A stretch of DNA of 64,000 nt, taken from the NCBI RefSeq assembly GCF_003268855.1, contig NZ_QLSZ01000001.1, positions 197,369-261,368 of the forward strand, in the 5' to 3' direction. The notes under the pieces were generated by a model. It searched no databases. It was given only the letters and a program-made list of their open reading frames with translations, and was not told the origin of the DNA. This document shows positions 1-7,969 of the stretch, one piece after another. The DNA is from Flavobacterium aciduliphilum (GTDB taxonomy: Bacteria; Bacteroidota; Bacteroidia; Flavobacteriales; Flavobacteriaceae). Made by a program: the position numbers and the translations under genes. Numbering within the stretch: position 1 is the first letter of the stretch; every line of letters begins with the position of its first letter.

Positions 1-403
1 AATCTCCACTTTTAACGTCAACTTCTTCCAACCCTTTAGAAACTAAGGTGGTTTTTAGCTTTTCATGAATCAATTCAACCCCCTTCAAAAGCACTTCATC
101 CTCTGATTTTGAAATTTGAGCCAAGGCTCTATCAAAATCATCCAATACTGGCAACATGGCTTGTAACACTTCTTGATTGGCCGTTTTGAATAAGTCTATT
201 CGTTCTTTAGCGGTGCGTTTTTTGTAATTTTCAAACTCAGCAAAAAGGCGTAAAAACTTATCTTTTTCTTTCGCTAATTCTTCTTCTAATTTTTGTTCTG
301 CTGTCAATTCTTCGGCGGTTTCAACCTCTCCAACCACTGCCTCCTCATTTGGAGTTACCACTTCATTATCCAAGACCTCTTTTTCTGAATTTTCAGTACT
401 CAT
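1..403 (-). CDS. grpE: Nucleotide exchange factor GrpE (3' end outside window)
   Basis: GrpE releases ADP from DnaK in the cytoplasmic heat-shock chaperone cycle. The visible part is the first 134 codons. It has an acidic N-terminal tail rich in Glu, then a long helix with the family's FLRLFAEFENYKKRTAKER block at about residues 50-68. The segment AMLPVLDDFDRAL that starts the four-helix-bundle region follows. The C-terminal beta domain that contacts DnaK lies beyond base 1. The ATG at 401-403 is the natural start, because the acidic tail follows directly. dnaJ usually follows grpE in this family, but that part is not visible. A good promoter lies upstream on the minus strand at 464-495. Confidence 0.93.
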   Translation of the reverse strand, partial: MSTENSEKEVLDNEVVTPNEEAVVGEVETAEELTAEQKLEEELAKEKDKFLRLFAEFENYKKRTAKERIDLFKTANQEVLQAMLPVLDDFDRALAQISKSEDEVLLKGVELIHEKLKTTLVSKGLEEVDVKSGD

Positions 404-463
404 GTTTTTATTTTTAAAAAATTTATTGAATTTCATTCCTATTTTACAACACACATCAGTGTG

Positions 464-495
464 CAAAAGTACTGCCATTTCTTTAAAAATGTCAA
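464..495 (-). promoter_or_regulatory. Predicted grpE promoter
   Basis: On the minus strand TTGACA (TTG at 493-495) is followed 21 bases later by TACTTTTG (464-471). This matches the Bacteroidota sigma-A pattern TTG / TAnnTTTG. Transcription would start about 55 bases before the grpE ATG. A small CACAC/GTGTG hairpin sits in the leader. I see no CIRCE operator. Confidence 0.6.
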
Positions 496-598
496 ATTGT
501 CATTTATTTATTTTCCTACACTTTCAAAACAAAGATATTTTCAAAGCTAAACATTGCTTAGAACATGTAAAATTATGGGCTACTGCTGTTCCAGAACG

Positions 599-1501
599 TT
601 ACAAAACATCTTGCAATGCTTTTTCTAAAGTATCAAATTGAAAAAGGAATCCATTTGTTAAGGCGCGTTTTGGAAGCACCTTTTTACTGTCAAACAACAA
701 GCTAGACATCTCTCCAAGCACTGCCTGCATTACAAATTGAGGAATATTTGGCAACATAATTGTTTTTTTTAGAATGTTAGATATCATGCGGGTCATCTCG
801 GCATTTGTGTTCGATTGAGGCGCTACTGCATGAACAACCCCTTGTATTTTTTTTTCTAAAACAAAACGATATAAGTTTACTAAATCCTCAATATGAATCC
901 ACGATTGAATTTGTTTTCCCGAACCAAAACAAGCACCGACATACTTTTTAATTGGAGCTGTCATCGCCTCTAAAACACCCCCTTCTTTTGACAACACCAC
1001 GCCTGTTCGAACCAATGTTACTGAAAGTGACAACGATTGAAATTGAAGCGCTGCATGTTCCCATTGCTGAACGACATTCCCTAAAAAATCATTGGATCGT
1101 TCAGGACTTTCTTCATCATAAACCGCCACTAAACTATTAGGATAACAAGCTATTCCTGATGCTGAAATGAGATGTTTTACTTGATTGGGTTTCTTTTGAA
1201 GCAATTCAAAGAGTAGGCTTAACGAATGTACACGACTTTCTACTATTTCTTGTCGGTATTTTTTTGTCCAACGTTTTGAAATTGAAGCGCCTGCCAAATG
1301 AATGATTGCATCAACTCCCTCAATACAAGCCTCATCTAAAATTCCTTCTTTAGGATTCCAATAATACCCTTGAGCTTTTTCAAAATGTTTTATTTTTTGA
1401 CGTGATGTGGTCAAAAAAAGGACTTCATACTGATGTTGTACAAGCTGTTCGATCAACTTTTTACCAATGAGTCCTGTGGCACCTGTAAGTAATACTCTCA
1501 T
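599..1501 (-). CDS. TIGR01777 family NAD(P)-binding epimerase (YfcH-like)
   Basis: A 300-residue extended short-chain dehydrogenase/epimerase of the TIGR01777 family (YfcH/SulA-like). The Rossmann motif GATGLIG is at residues 7-13, and IIHLAGASISKRW, typical of the family, is near residues 65-77. The C-terminal 45 residues match the DUF1731 cap, including the VLPKRALTNGFLF block. The substrate is unknown for the whole family. The length is normal and the ATG start sits directly before the first beta strand. It follows grpE on the same strand with a gap of about 200 bases, so it is probably transcribed alone. Confidence 0.9.
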   Translation of the reverse strand: MRVLLTGATGLIGKKLIEQLVQHQYEVLFLTTSRQKIKHFEKAQGYYWNPKEGILDEACIEGVDAIIHLAGASISKRWTKKYRQEIVESRVHSLSLLFELLQKKPNQVKHLISASGIACYPNSLVAVYDEESPERSNDFLGNVVQQWEHAALQFQSLSLSVTLVRTGVVLSKEGGVLEAMTAPIKKYVGACFGSGKQIQSWIHIEDLVNLYRFVLEKKIQGVVHAVAPQSNTNAEMTRMISNILKKTIMLPNIPQFVMQAVLGEMSSLLFDSKKVLPKRALTNGFLFQFDTLEKALQDVL

Positions 1502-1593
1502 GTTTTTTTATTAGTGAGTGCAAGTTACATTAATTTTGATAAAAAAATCCCAACTAAAACATTGGGATTTCCTACAACTAAAAATAAATAAAT

Positions 1594-2340
1594 CTAAAAA
1601 CTCGAAATAGATCCTCCTGAGGATTCTTCTTTAGATATGTTTTTGGGACTTCCGGCGTAATCGATAGAAGCGCCCGAATTTGCTTTTGCGATGAAGTTTA
1701 ATATCGGATGAACTTCCGTAGCGCTGCCACTTGAAGCCTCGGCTGTGACCTCATTTGCAAGTAAATCTTCCGCATGAATCTCGGCACCACTCGTAGAAGC
1801 TGTTCGAACTTTTAATGTTTTTCCTGACAACTTCATCGAACTTCCGCTCGTTGATTCTGCATAAATAACATCATACTCTAAGTCTGCCTCAATTTCGGCA
1901 CCACTTGTCGTTTCAAGGTGGATTTCAGTACTATTTAAAGCACTTTTTAAAGTACCACTTGTTTTAAGTTGCGAACCGCTTGTGGCTTCCAACCCTTCTA
2001 CAACTGGCATTTTAACATGAACTTTCTCTGCGGTAGCGCTGTAAATATTTTCATCTGAAGACACCATTAAAGTACCATTTTCTACTTGTGTAGTAATATG
2101 CTTTACTAAATTCCCATCAGCTTCCACTTCAATTGAAACGACGTCAGCCTGTTCAACAAGTACTTCGATACCACGACTTACCGAAATTTTCGTAAATTTT
2201 TCTTTTGGAGTTCTTTTTTCCGTTTGAACGATACCATTTCCTTTGATGCCATTAAAAAAGGTTCCTCCACATGACGCAAATAGCAACGTTACTATAGCTA
2301 TTGCTGTAATTCTAATAAAATAAACGATAAACTTTATCAT
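1594..2340 (-). CDS. Head GIN domain lipoprotein (DUF2807)
   Basis: A 248-residue predicted lipoprotein. The signal peptide ends in a lipobox with Cys24 (LLFASC). The rest is a DUF2807/GIN beta-solenoid with repeated short strands rich in Ser, Thr and Gly, such as TSGAEI, TSGSSM, SSGSAT and NSGASI. GIN proteins are common in the Bacteroidota envelope, and their function is not established. It starts 2 bases after the PspC-domain gene stops, so the two are co-transcribed and translation may be coupled. The pairing with PspC and PadR suggests an envelope-stress role (inference). Confidence 0.88.
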   Translation of the reverse strand: MIKFIVYFIRITAIAIVTLLFASCGGTFFNGIKGNGIVQTEKRTPKEKFTKISVSRGIEVLVEQADVVSIEVEADGNLVKHITTQVENGTLMVSSDENIYSATAEKVHVKMPVVEGLEATSGSQLKTSGTLKSALNSTEIHLETTSGAEIEADLEYDVIYAESTSGSSMKLSGKTLKVRTASTSGAEIHAEDLLANEVTAEASSGSATEVHPILNFIAKANSGASIDYAGSPKNISKEESSGGSISSF

Positions 2341-2342
2341 AA

Positions 2343-4088
2343 CTATTTTGTTTTTACGATGATACCATCATTATTAATAATCAATTTGCTTGCTTTATTC
2401 TTACCTGTTGTTGTTTCAATCACTTCTTTTCCATTGATTCGAACAGATACTGTTTTTACAGAATCATTCTCATGAATCACATGTACATCTTCTGTTTCAA
2501 CATCATTGTATTCATCTTCGTCTGAGGGGCAATTCAAGCATTTTACTTGAGCGTCATCTACTCTATAAATATAATCCTCCGAACTATGATGTAGGTTGAA
2601 AAACTCATTGTTTGAATCGTCGAAATCAATTACAGATTTATCCATTTTAAATAAGGTCCCTTTAGGCAAATACAAAAATAACTCGACTCTTTGATCTCTA
2701 AATTTATTAGCGACTTCGGTCAATAAATAATTATCTAAGATTAACATGTTTTTTTCTATTCTAAAGGCGTATTTAATTTGTTCAGCTCTTTTTTTAGCTT
2801 CACTTGATGACTTTCCAACAGCGAGTTTTTCAACTTGCAAATAAGGTATTTTATCATCTGTTTTCATGACTTTAATACTTACATTATTAGAATAAATTAT
2901 ATCATGATTTTGCTCATCTTGAGTAAGTCTAAAATCATTTTCTTTTTCAACCTCTTTTGAATAAAAATCATTGTTTTTAAATTTAACCAACAAGGTATCG
3001 GTTGGAGCTATTCCAATAGTTTGTTTTGTTACTACTTTTGATTCTGATGAAATTTGTGTAAACTCGTTAATTCCTAATGTAAATAAAACCCCAATTGCGA
3101 GAACCCAAATACCTAAAAGTGCATATTTTGCTATAGTTCCAATAGTTCTTGTTCGATTTATCATTAATTTTAATCCAACCATAATCATTAAAAACAATGG
3201 AATTCCAGCCGAAAGTAAGAATAAAACTCCCTGAATCCACAGCGGGGTTTCAAGTCCGAGTGGGGTTCTAAAATGATTGATCAAGGTATTTTGAGGTAAG
3301 GATGTAGAAAAAATTGCTACTAATGACACTAAAGTGACTCCAAACAACATCACTGAGGATAGAATAAGAATAAAAGCGCCTAAAACTTTGGCAAAAGCAC
3401 TAAAAATATTTGAAAAAATAACTCCAATTTTTGTTCCTACAGATTCCGCACCTGTTTTAACACGATTCCCTAATGCGTCGTAATTTACATTTTTGAATTT
3501 TTCTGAAACGTTTTCAAATTCTTCTCTCACTTTCTTTTCGATGTTGGAAATCGTCACAGGTTCCCCTCTCATTTCTAATTTTTCAGCAGTGGTTATGGCT
3601 TCTGGTGTGGCAATCCAAAACACCAAATAACCAATAATTCCTGCACCTCCAGCCCAAATCAGCAAGATAAAAATAATTTTAATCCATACCGCATCAATCC
3701 CAAAATAGTGCGATAATCCAGTACAAACCCCTCCAATTAAGCCATTTTCTCTATCTCGATATAATTTTTTAGGCGCTTGGGCAGTTGCTTGAGTAGAAGA
3801 CGTTTCTGGTTCGTTGTCATTTCCATCAATTCGATAGTCTTCTGGTTGTCCCATAACGGCAACTACCTCGTCAACATCTTTGATATTAATCACATGTTTG
3901 TCGCTTTTTTGTCTTTCAGAAAAAATTTCAGCCACACGCATTTCGATATCTTTCATTACCTCTTCTTTTCCTGACGTATTGGAAAGTGATTTTTGTATGG
4001 CATCAAAATATTTCGATATCTTTTGATATGCATCTTCATCAATATGAAAAAATAATCCTCCTATATTAATATTTACTGTTTTGTTCAT
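2343..4088 (-). CDS. PspC domain-containing membrane protein
   Basis: A 581-residue inner-membrane protein. Residues 1-100 form a soluble N-terminal part. A PspC domain at about 107-164 contains the signature LIGGVCTGLSHYFGID followed by a hydrophobic helix. Three more membrane segments lie near 235-262, 285-308 and 320-345. The last 230 residues are a predicted extracytoplasmic domain. PspC in proteobacteria senses envelope stress, and the fused Bacteroidota form is less studied. It sits between padR (5 bases upstream) and a GIN lipoprotein (2 bases downstream), which points to one operon controlled by the PadR repressor. Confidence 0.9.
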   Translation of the reverse strand: MNKTVNINIGGLFFHIDEDAYQKISKYFDAIQKSLSNTSGKEEVMKDIEMRVAEIFSERQKSDKHVINIKDVDEVVAVMGQPEDYRIDGNDNEPETSSTQATAQAPKKLYRDRENGLIGGVCTGLSHYFGIDAVWIKIIFILLIWAGGAGIIGYLVFWIATPEAITTAEKLEMRGEPVTISNIEKKVREEFENVSEKFKNVNYDALGNRVKTGAESVGTKIGVIFSNIFSAFAKVLGAFILILSSVMLFGVTLVSLVAIFSTSLPQNTLINHFRTPLGLETPLWIQGVLFLLSAGIPLFLMIMVGLKLMINRTRTIGTIAKYALLGIWVLAIGVLFTLGINEFTQISSESKVVTKQTIGIAPTDTLLVKFKNNDFYSKEVEKENDFRLTQDEQNHDIIYSNNVSIKVMKTDDKIPYLQVEKLAVGKSSSEAKKRAEQIKYAFRIEKNMLILDNYLLTEVANKFRDQRVELFLYLPKGTLFKMDKSVIDFDDSNNEFFNLHHSSEDYIYRVDDAQVKCLNCPSDEDEYNDVETEDVHVIHENDSVKTVSVRINGKEVIETTTGKNKASKLIINNDGIIVKTK

Positions 4089-4093
4089 GATTG

Positions 4094-4423
4094 TTATTTT
4101 TGATTCGTTATGATGTTTACGGCGTCAGACAATTCTGTCCAAGTACCATTGAGTTCGTTTAAAAAAGTTTTTCCTAATTCGGTCAACTCATAATATTTTC
4201 TTGGCGGTCCTGAAGTAGATTCTTCCCAACGGTAATTGAGTAATCCATCGTTTTTAAGTCTCGTCAACAACGGATAAACCGTTCCTTCAACAACCAGCAG
4301 TCTAGCATTTTTTAAGGTATCTAAAATTTCTGATGTATAAGCCTCTTTTTCTTTTAAAACCGACAAGATACAAAATTCTAAAACACCTTTTCGCATTTGT
4401 GCTTTTGTGTTTTCAATGTTCAT
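4094..4423 (-). CDS. PadR family transcriptional regulator
   Basis: A 109-residue winged-helix regulator. The family hallmarks are visible: KGVLEFCILSVLKEKEAYTS at the first helix and VVEGTVYPLLTRLKNDGLL covering the recognition helix. ESTSGPPRKYYELTELG forms the wing. The C-terminal helix for dimerisation is short, which fits the small PadR-s2 type. These proteins usually repress their own operon and a neighbouring membrane or stress gene, here the PspC and GIN genes immediately downstream. The ligand is unknown. Confidence 0.93.
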   Translation of the reverse strand: MNIENTKAQMRKGVLEFCILSVLKEKEAYTSEILDTLKNARLLVVEGTVYPLLTRLKNDGLLNYRWEESTSGPPRKYYELTELGKTFLNELNGTWTELSDAVNIITNQK

Positions 4424-4506
4424 TTTTTGATTTTTTAATTAAACTGTTCCTTTTTGATTTTTTGATTCTTCTTAATGAAAAATCTATTGATGATTGATTG
4501 TAATGC

Positions 4507-4962
4507 TTATTTAAAAAAGGGAATCGTAAAGGGATATTTGTAATATTCGTCTTGATTGGCTTGTACCGCTGCATTTAATACCATTAGTATTTCAATTACT
4601 TTTAATATTACAAAGAAAACCGTTGCTCCCAAAGCCACCCATATCATTCCCGAGAAATGACATATCGTGAACTGGTGTGTCTCAAAATCCCAATGACTAA
4701 TTGCAGACCTAAACGACACATTTGTCCACATTAAATAGATACAAATTGGTATAGCAATGAGAGCGAATAGCAGCGAATACAAAAAAATACTTAATTGAAA
4801 ATTAACCACTTGCTTTCCGTTAAAATCTATAAATTCAGATTCGCTTTTTTTTGTACTCCAAATCAAAATTGGAATAATAAAATTTCCGAATGGAATAAAA
4901 TATTGCGACAATACACTTAAATGCATTACTGTAGCCCAAGTTCTTTCGTTTGTTGTAATCAT
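4507..4962 (-). CDS. DUF4870 domain-containing membrane protein
   Basis: A 151-residue protein with three or four membrane helices. It has the DUF4870 features: TWATVMHLSVLSQYFIPFG at the start, then LIWSTKKSESEFIDFNGKQ, in which the conserved N-x-K-Q segment precedes the second helix. The function is unknown. In Bacteroidota it often sits beside PadR/PspC genes, as here, 83 bases upstream of padR on the same strand. The -7-like element at 5012-5019 could drive the four-gene set. Confidence 0.87.
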   Translation of the reverse strand: MITTNERTWATVMHLSVLSQYFIPFGNFIIPILIWSTKKSESEFIDFNGKQVVNFQLSIFLYSLLFALIAIPICIYLMWTNVSFRSAISHWDFETHQFTICHFSGMIWVALGATVFFVILKVIEILMVLNAAVQANQDEYYKYPFTIPFFK

Positions 4963-5011
4963 AACACTCTTAAATTATACAATACTATAGATTGCTTATT
5001 AATTTCTTATG

Positions 5012-5019
5012 CAAAGATA
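5012..5019 (-). promoter_or_regulatory. -7 element before the DUF4870-PadR-PspC-GIN cluster
   Basis: Minus-strand TATCTTTG fits TAnnTTTG, about 50 bases before the DUF4870 ATG. No well-spaced TTG was found, so the call rests on one element. Confidence 0.4.
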
Positions 5020-5137
5020 CAACCAAAAAAAGGTATTATGCATTACAAAGTACTAAATATTAACATTTATTTAACATATGCTGATTTCTGAGCGTACCAT
5101 TAAATTTTTGTATTTTTACAGCTAAACCGAGTTGTTT

Positions 5138-5593
5138 ATGGAAATCTCTCCCCTCAAATTAAATAGTTATTTATTTTTTAAATTACCATCTGCCTTTCTG
5201 TGCGGGGTACGTGTGGCATCCATAACACCAAACCAATGCACCACAACTGTCAAACACAAATGGATCAATCAAAATCCATTTCAATCTATGTATTTTGCGG
5301 TTCAGGCGATGGCAGCAGAACTTACCACTGGAGCCCTAGTGCTATTACATATTAAAAAAAGTGGGAAAAACATTTCGATGCTTGTTACCAATCAATCAAG
5401 TACTTTTTCAAAAAAGGCCCGTGGGCGTATTACCTTTTCTTGTATCCAAGGACCACTTATTACAGCTGCTATTCAAAAAACGTGTATGACTGGAGAAGGT
5501 GTTTCTTTGTGTCTTACTTCTATTGGCATTGATGCTCAGGGTGATCAAGTATGCAAAATGGAATTTGAATGGAGTCTTCGCTTGAAATCTTAG
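5138..5593 (+). CDS. DUF4442 domain-containing protein (hot-dog fold)
   Basis: A 151-residue protein that I assign to DUF4442, a family related to hot-dog thioesterases such as YiiD and PaaI. The order of elements fits: a short N-terminal helix, the strand VRVASITPNQCTTTVKHKW, then NPFQSMYFAVQAMAAELTTG, the central helix of the fold. Three long beta strands follow. No substrate can be named. The ATG at 5138 is preferred over an in-frame TTG two codons upstream. It is transcribed divergently from the DUF4870 cluster. Confidence 0.8.
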   Translation: MEISPLKLNSYLFFKLPSAFLCGVRVASITPNQCTTTVKHKWINQNPFQSMYFAVQAMAAELTTGALVLLHIKKSGKNISMLVTNQSSTFSKKARGRITFSCIQGPLITAAIQKTCMTGEGVSLCLTSIGIDAQGDQVCKMEFEWSLRLKS

Positions 5594-5635
5594 TTTGCAT
5601 TTTTTTTATATATTTGACAAACAAATCTTATAACA

Positions 5636-6475
5636 ATGAAAAAAACACTTCTCCTACTCTCGTTGCTGTTTGTCACAACGCTTTCGTATTCACAAAAAAA
5701 AGAAAGAGTAAAAGGATCTAAAATTGTAACTACGGAAATAAAAAAAATTGAAAGCTTCAAATCCTTGGAAGTAAACGATAATTTAGAAGTTTTCATTATT
5801 AAAGGGACTCAATGTGGTTTGGAAATCGAAGCAGACGATAACCTTCACGAAACCATTGATGCAGTAATTTCGGGTTCCAATTTAAAATTAAGTACTTTGA
5901 AAGAGGCTTTTGGATATAAAAAATTAAGCATTCGCGTGACATATACCGACGATTTTAATTTGGTTGTTACCCATAATGAGTCTAGTGTAACAGCCCTAGC
6001 AGATATAGAATTGGAAAATATTACGTTCAAAAGTTATGATGAATCTAAATTATATTTAAATTCAAAATCGAAGAATTTGTCTATTTTAATGGACGATAAA
6101 TCAAAAGGAGAACTAAATACAGCTGGTGACAATCTCATTATCAGCCTTGTAAAAAATGCAAGCTTAAAAGCTTTGGTAAACAATACCGCTACGATGACCC
6201 TTGATATGTATCAAAAAAGTGATGTAGTGCTTAATGGTGCCATAGAAAACTGCAAATTTAGAATGGACAATAACACCCAACTTGATGCTAAAAATTGTTT
6301 AGTTCAAAATGCAGAAATCATATGCGAGGCTTATTCTAATGCAAGCATTCATGTAAAAAAAACGCTAGCGATTGAAGCTTCTGGAAAAGCAGAAATCGAA
6401 CTATATGGAGATCAAAAAATAGACCTGCGCCGATTTGTTGACAATGCTATTTTAAGAAAGAAACCAACCAAGTAA
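5636..6475 (+). CDS. Exported GIN domain protein (DUF2807)
   Basis: A 279-residue protein with a clear signal peptide (MKKTLLLLSLLFVTTLSYSQ, cleavage after about residue 20). The mature part begins with a GIN-type segment, FKSLEVNDNLEVFI, and continues as many short beta strands. It lacks a lipobox, so it is probably periplasmic or outer-membrane associated rather than a lipoprotein like the GIN protein at 1594-2340. The function is unknown. It is followed by a strong bidirectional terminator and stands as a single gene. Confidence 0.82.
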   Translation: MKKTLLLLSLLFVTTLSYSQKKERVKGSKIVTTEIKKIESFKSLEVNDNLEVFIIKGTQCGLEIEADDNLHETIDAVISGSNLKLSTLKEAFGYKKLSIRVTYTDDFNLVVTHNESSVTALADIELENITFKSYDESKLYLNSKSKNLSILMDDKSKGELNTAGDNLIISLVKNASLKALVNNTATMTLDMYQKSDVVLNGAIENCKFRMDNNTQLDAKNCLVQNAEIICEAYSNASIHVKKTLAIEASGKAEIELYGDQKIDLRRFVDNAILRKKPTK

Positions 6476-6486
6476 AAAAATAAAAA

Positions 6487-6517
6487 AAACCTTATCTAAA
6501 ACAGATAAGGTTTTTTT
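6487..6517. terminator. Bidirectional intrinsic terminator
   Basis: CCTTATCT (6490-6497), loop AAAAC, then AGATAAGG (6503-6510), with a run of seven T after and a run of A before. It can end the GIN gene on the plus strand and tRNA-Pro on the minus strand. Confidence 0.88.
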
Positions 6518-6518
6518 G

Positions 6519-6593
6519 TCGGGGTGGCAGGATTCGAACCTGCGACCTCCTGCTCCCAAAGCAGGCGCGATAACCGGGCTACGCTACACCCCG
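6519..6593 (-). tRNA. tRNA-Pro (anticodon TGG)
   Basis: A full 75-base cloverleaf is visible on the minus strand. The acceptor stem is CGGGGTG/CACCCCG. The anticodon stem CCTGC/GCAGG encloses TTTGGGA (anticodon TGG). The T arm is GCAGG-TTCGAAT-CCTGC and the discriminator base is A. The 3' CCA is not encoded. Confidence 0.96.
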
Positions 6594-6603
6594 AATGCGA
6601 CGG

Positions 6604-6632
6604 CAAATATAGAATTAATATTTTGCAAACAA
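6604..6632 (-). promoter_or_regulatory. Predicted tRNA-Pro promoter
   Basis: Minus-strand TATATTTG (6604-6611) lies 18 bases downstream of a TTG (6630-6632). This matches the Bacteroidota sigma-A pattern just before the tRNA 5' end. Confidence 0.6.
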
Positions 6633-6713
6633 AATGTTTTAGCAGAATAATTCAATATTATTTCGCAATAGTTATTATTAATGAGATTTATTCATTTCAA
6701 TAGAATAAAAATA

Positions 6714-6721
6714 TAAATTTG
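6714..6721 (+). promoter_or_regulatory. -7 element before trxB
   Basis: TAAATTTG lies 22 bases before the trxB ATG. No TTG sits at the usual distance, so this is a single-element call. Confidence 0.4.
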
Positions 6722-6743
6722 CATTCATTAATTTCTAAACATT

Positions 6744-7691
6744 ATGTCTGATACGATAGAAAAAGTAAAATGCTTAATTATAGGTTCTGGTCCTGCGGGA
6801 TATACCGCTGCTATTTATGCTTCTAGAGCCAACATGAATCCGGTATTGTACCAAGGAACTCAACCAGGAGGACAACTAACCACAACAAACGAGGTGGAAA
6901 ACTTTCCAGGAAATCCTGAAGGAATTACAGGACCACAAATGATGATGAACCTACAAGAACAAGCCCAACGATTTGGTACCGATGTTCGAGACGGTTGGAT
7001 TACAAAAGTTGATTTTTCCGGACCTATTCACAAAGTTTGGGTTCAGGATACTAAAGAAATTCACTGCGAAACCGTCATCATTTCTACTGGTGCTTCTGCC
7101 AAATATTTAGGATTACCTTCAGAGCAACATTACCTCAATATGGGCGGGGGGGTTTCTGCTTGTGCGGTTTGCGATGGGTTCTTCTACAGAAATCAAGAAG
7201 TTGTCATTGTGGGTGCAGGGGATTCTGCTTGTGAAGAGGCGCATTACCTCTCCAAACTTTGTAAAAAGGTAACAATGTTGGTACGAAGTGAACAGTTTAG
7301 AGCTTCAAAAATTATGGCGGAACGTGTCAGAAAAACAGAAAATATTGCTATTTTACTCAATACTGAAACCGATGAAGTTCTTGGCGACGGTCAAGTAGTT
7401 ACAGGCGTACGAGTAAAAAACAGAATAACAGGTGAAACTACTGAAATTCCAGCTACTGGTTTTTTTGTGGCAATTGGACACAAACCCAATACAGATATTT
7501 TTAAAGAGTACCTTACACTCGATGAAACTGGATATATTGTGAATGTTCCTGGGACTGCTAAAACCAATGTTCCCGGCGTATTCGTAGGAGGTGATGCTGC
7601 CGATCATGTATACAGACAAGCTATAACTGCTGCAGGTACTGGTTGTATGGCTGCGTTGGATGCCGAACGTTATTTGGCTAGCAAAGAGTAA
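6744..7691 (+). CDS. trxB: Thioredoxin-disulfide reductase
   Basis: A 315-residue flavoprotein that transfers electrons from NADPH to thioredoxin in the cytoplasm. The FAD-binding GSGPAG is at residues 14-19 and the redox-active CAVC is at 140-143. The NADPH-binding GAGDSA is at 157-162. The C-terminal FAD segment GVFVGGDAAD is followed by YRQAITAAGTGCMAALDAE. Length and domain order match low-molecular-weight bacterial TrxB. It is a single gene with its own promoter-like element and a terminator-like hairpin at 7721-7750. Confidence 0.96.
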   Translation: MSDTIEKVKCLIIGSGPAGYTAAIYASRANMNPVLYQGTQPGGQLTTTNEVENFPGNPEGITGPQMMMNLQEQAQRFGTDVRDGWITKVDFSGPIHKVWVQDTKEIHCETVIISTGASAKYLGLPSEQHYLNMGGGVSACAVCDGFFYRNQEVVIVGAGDSACEEAHYLSKLCKKVTMLVRSEQFRASKIMAERVRKTENIAILLNTETDEVLGDGQVVTGVRVKNRITGETTEIPATGFFVAIGHKPNTDIFKEYLTLDETGYIVNVPGTAKTNVPGVFVGGDAADHVYRQAITAAGTGCMAALDAERYLASKE

Positions 7692-7720
7692 TTTTAATAC
7701 TTATTCCTAAAAAAATTTTA

Positions 7721-7750
7721 AAGCTGTTCCTTTGGGAATGGCTTTTTTTT
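7721..7750 (+). terminator. Intrinsic terminator of trxB
   Basis: AAGC-TG-TTCC, loop TTTG, then GGAA-TG-GCTT, giving a ten-pair stem with two G-T wobbles. A run of T follows. Confidence 0.75.
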
Positions 7751-7795
7751 GAAACAATTATTCTATTAACAAGAAATAGTTCTTGTTTAAAGATT

Positions 7796-7920
7796 ATCTC
7801 CTAGCCCTGATTGAAGTGATATCTTTTATCTCTGTCGGGGTTGTAAAACCCACAGGGATAAAAATAAAACGGAAAGCAGGAAAAAGGATTACAAAAATGG
7901 CCAAGTGACTCGCTCCTAAA
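7796..7920 (+). ncRNA. Candidate structured RNA between trxB and rho
   Basis: No reading frame fits here. The plus strand carries CCTAGCCCTGATTGAAG at the 5' side, GGAAAGCAGGA on the 3' side and GCTCCTAA at the end. Between them is a long hairpin: ATCTTTTATC pairs with GATAAAAAT, enclosing CTGT/ACAG and GGGTT/AACCC with loop GTAAA. From memory, this block order recurs in intergenic regions of flavobacteria with a variable central hairpin, and it may correspond to the Rfam Flavo-1 motif. That link was not tested. It could be a small RNA or a dispersed element. Confidence 0.45.
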
Positions 7921-7921
7921 A

Positions 7922-7950
7922 ACAAAAAACCGAACATTGCTGCTCGGTTT
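7922..7950 (-). terminator. Intrinsic terminator of rho
   Basis: On the minus strand AAACCGA and TCGGTTT form a seven-pair stem, followed by a T run (the complement of 7922-7928). It lies 20 bases after the rho stop codon. Confidence 0.75.
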
Positions 7951-7969
7951 GCTGTCCTTTTTAAAAAAT

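Noticed and set aside
402..641. 79-codon frame on the plus strand between grpE and the epimerase
   Set aside because: It runs through the grpE promoter and into the epimerase gene end, has no family features and no ribosome site.
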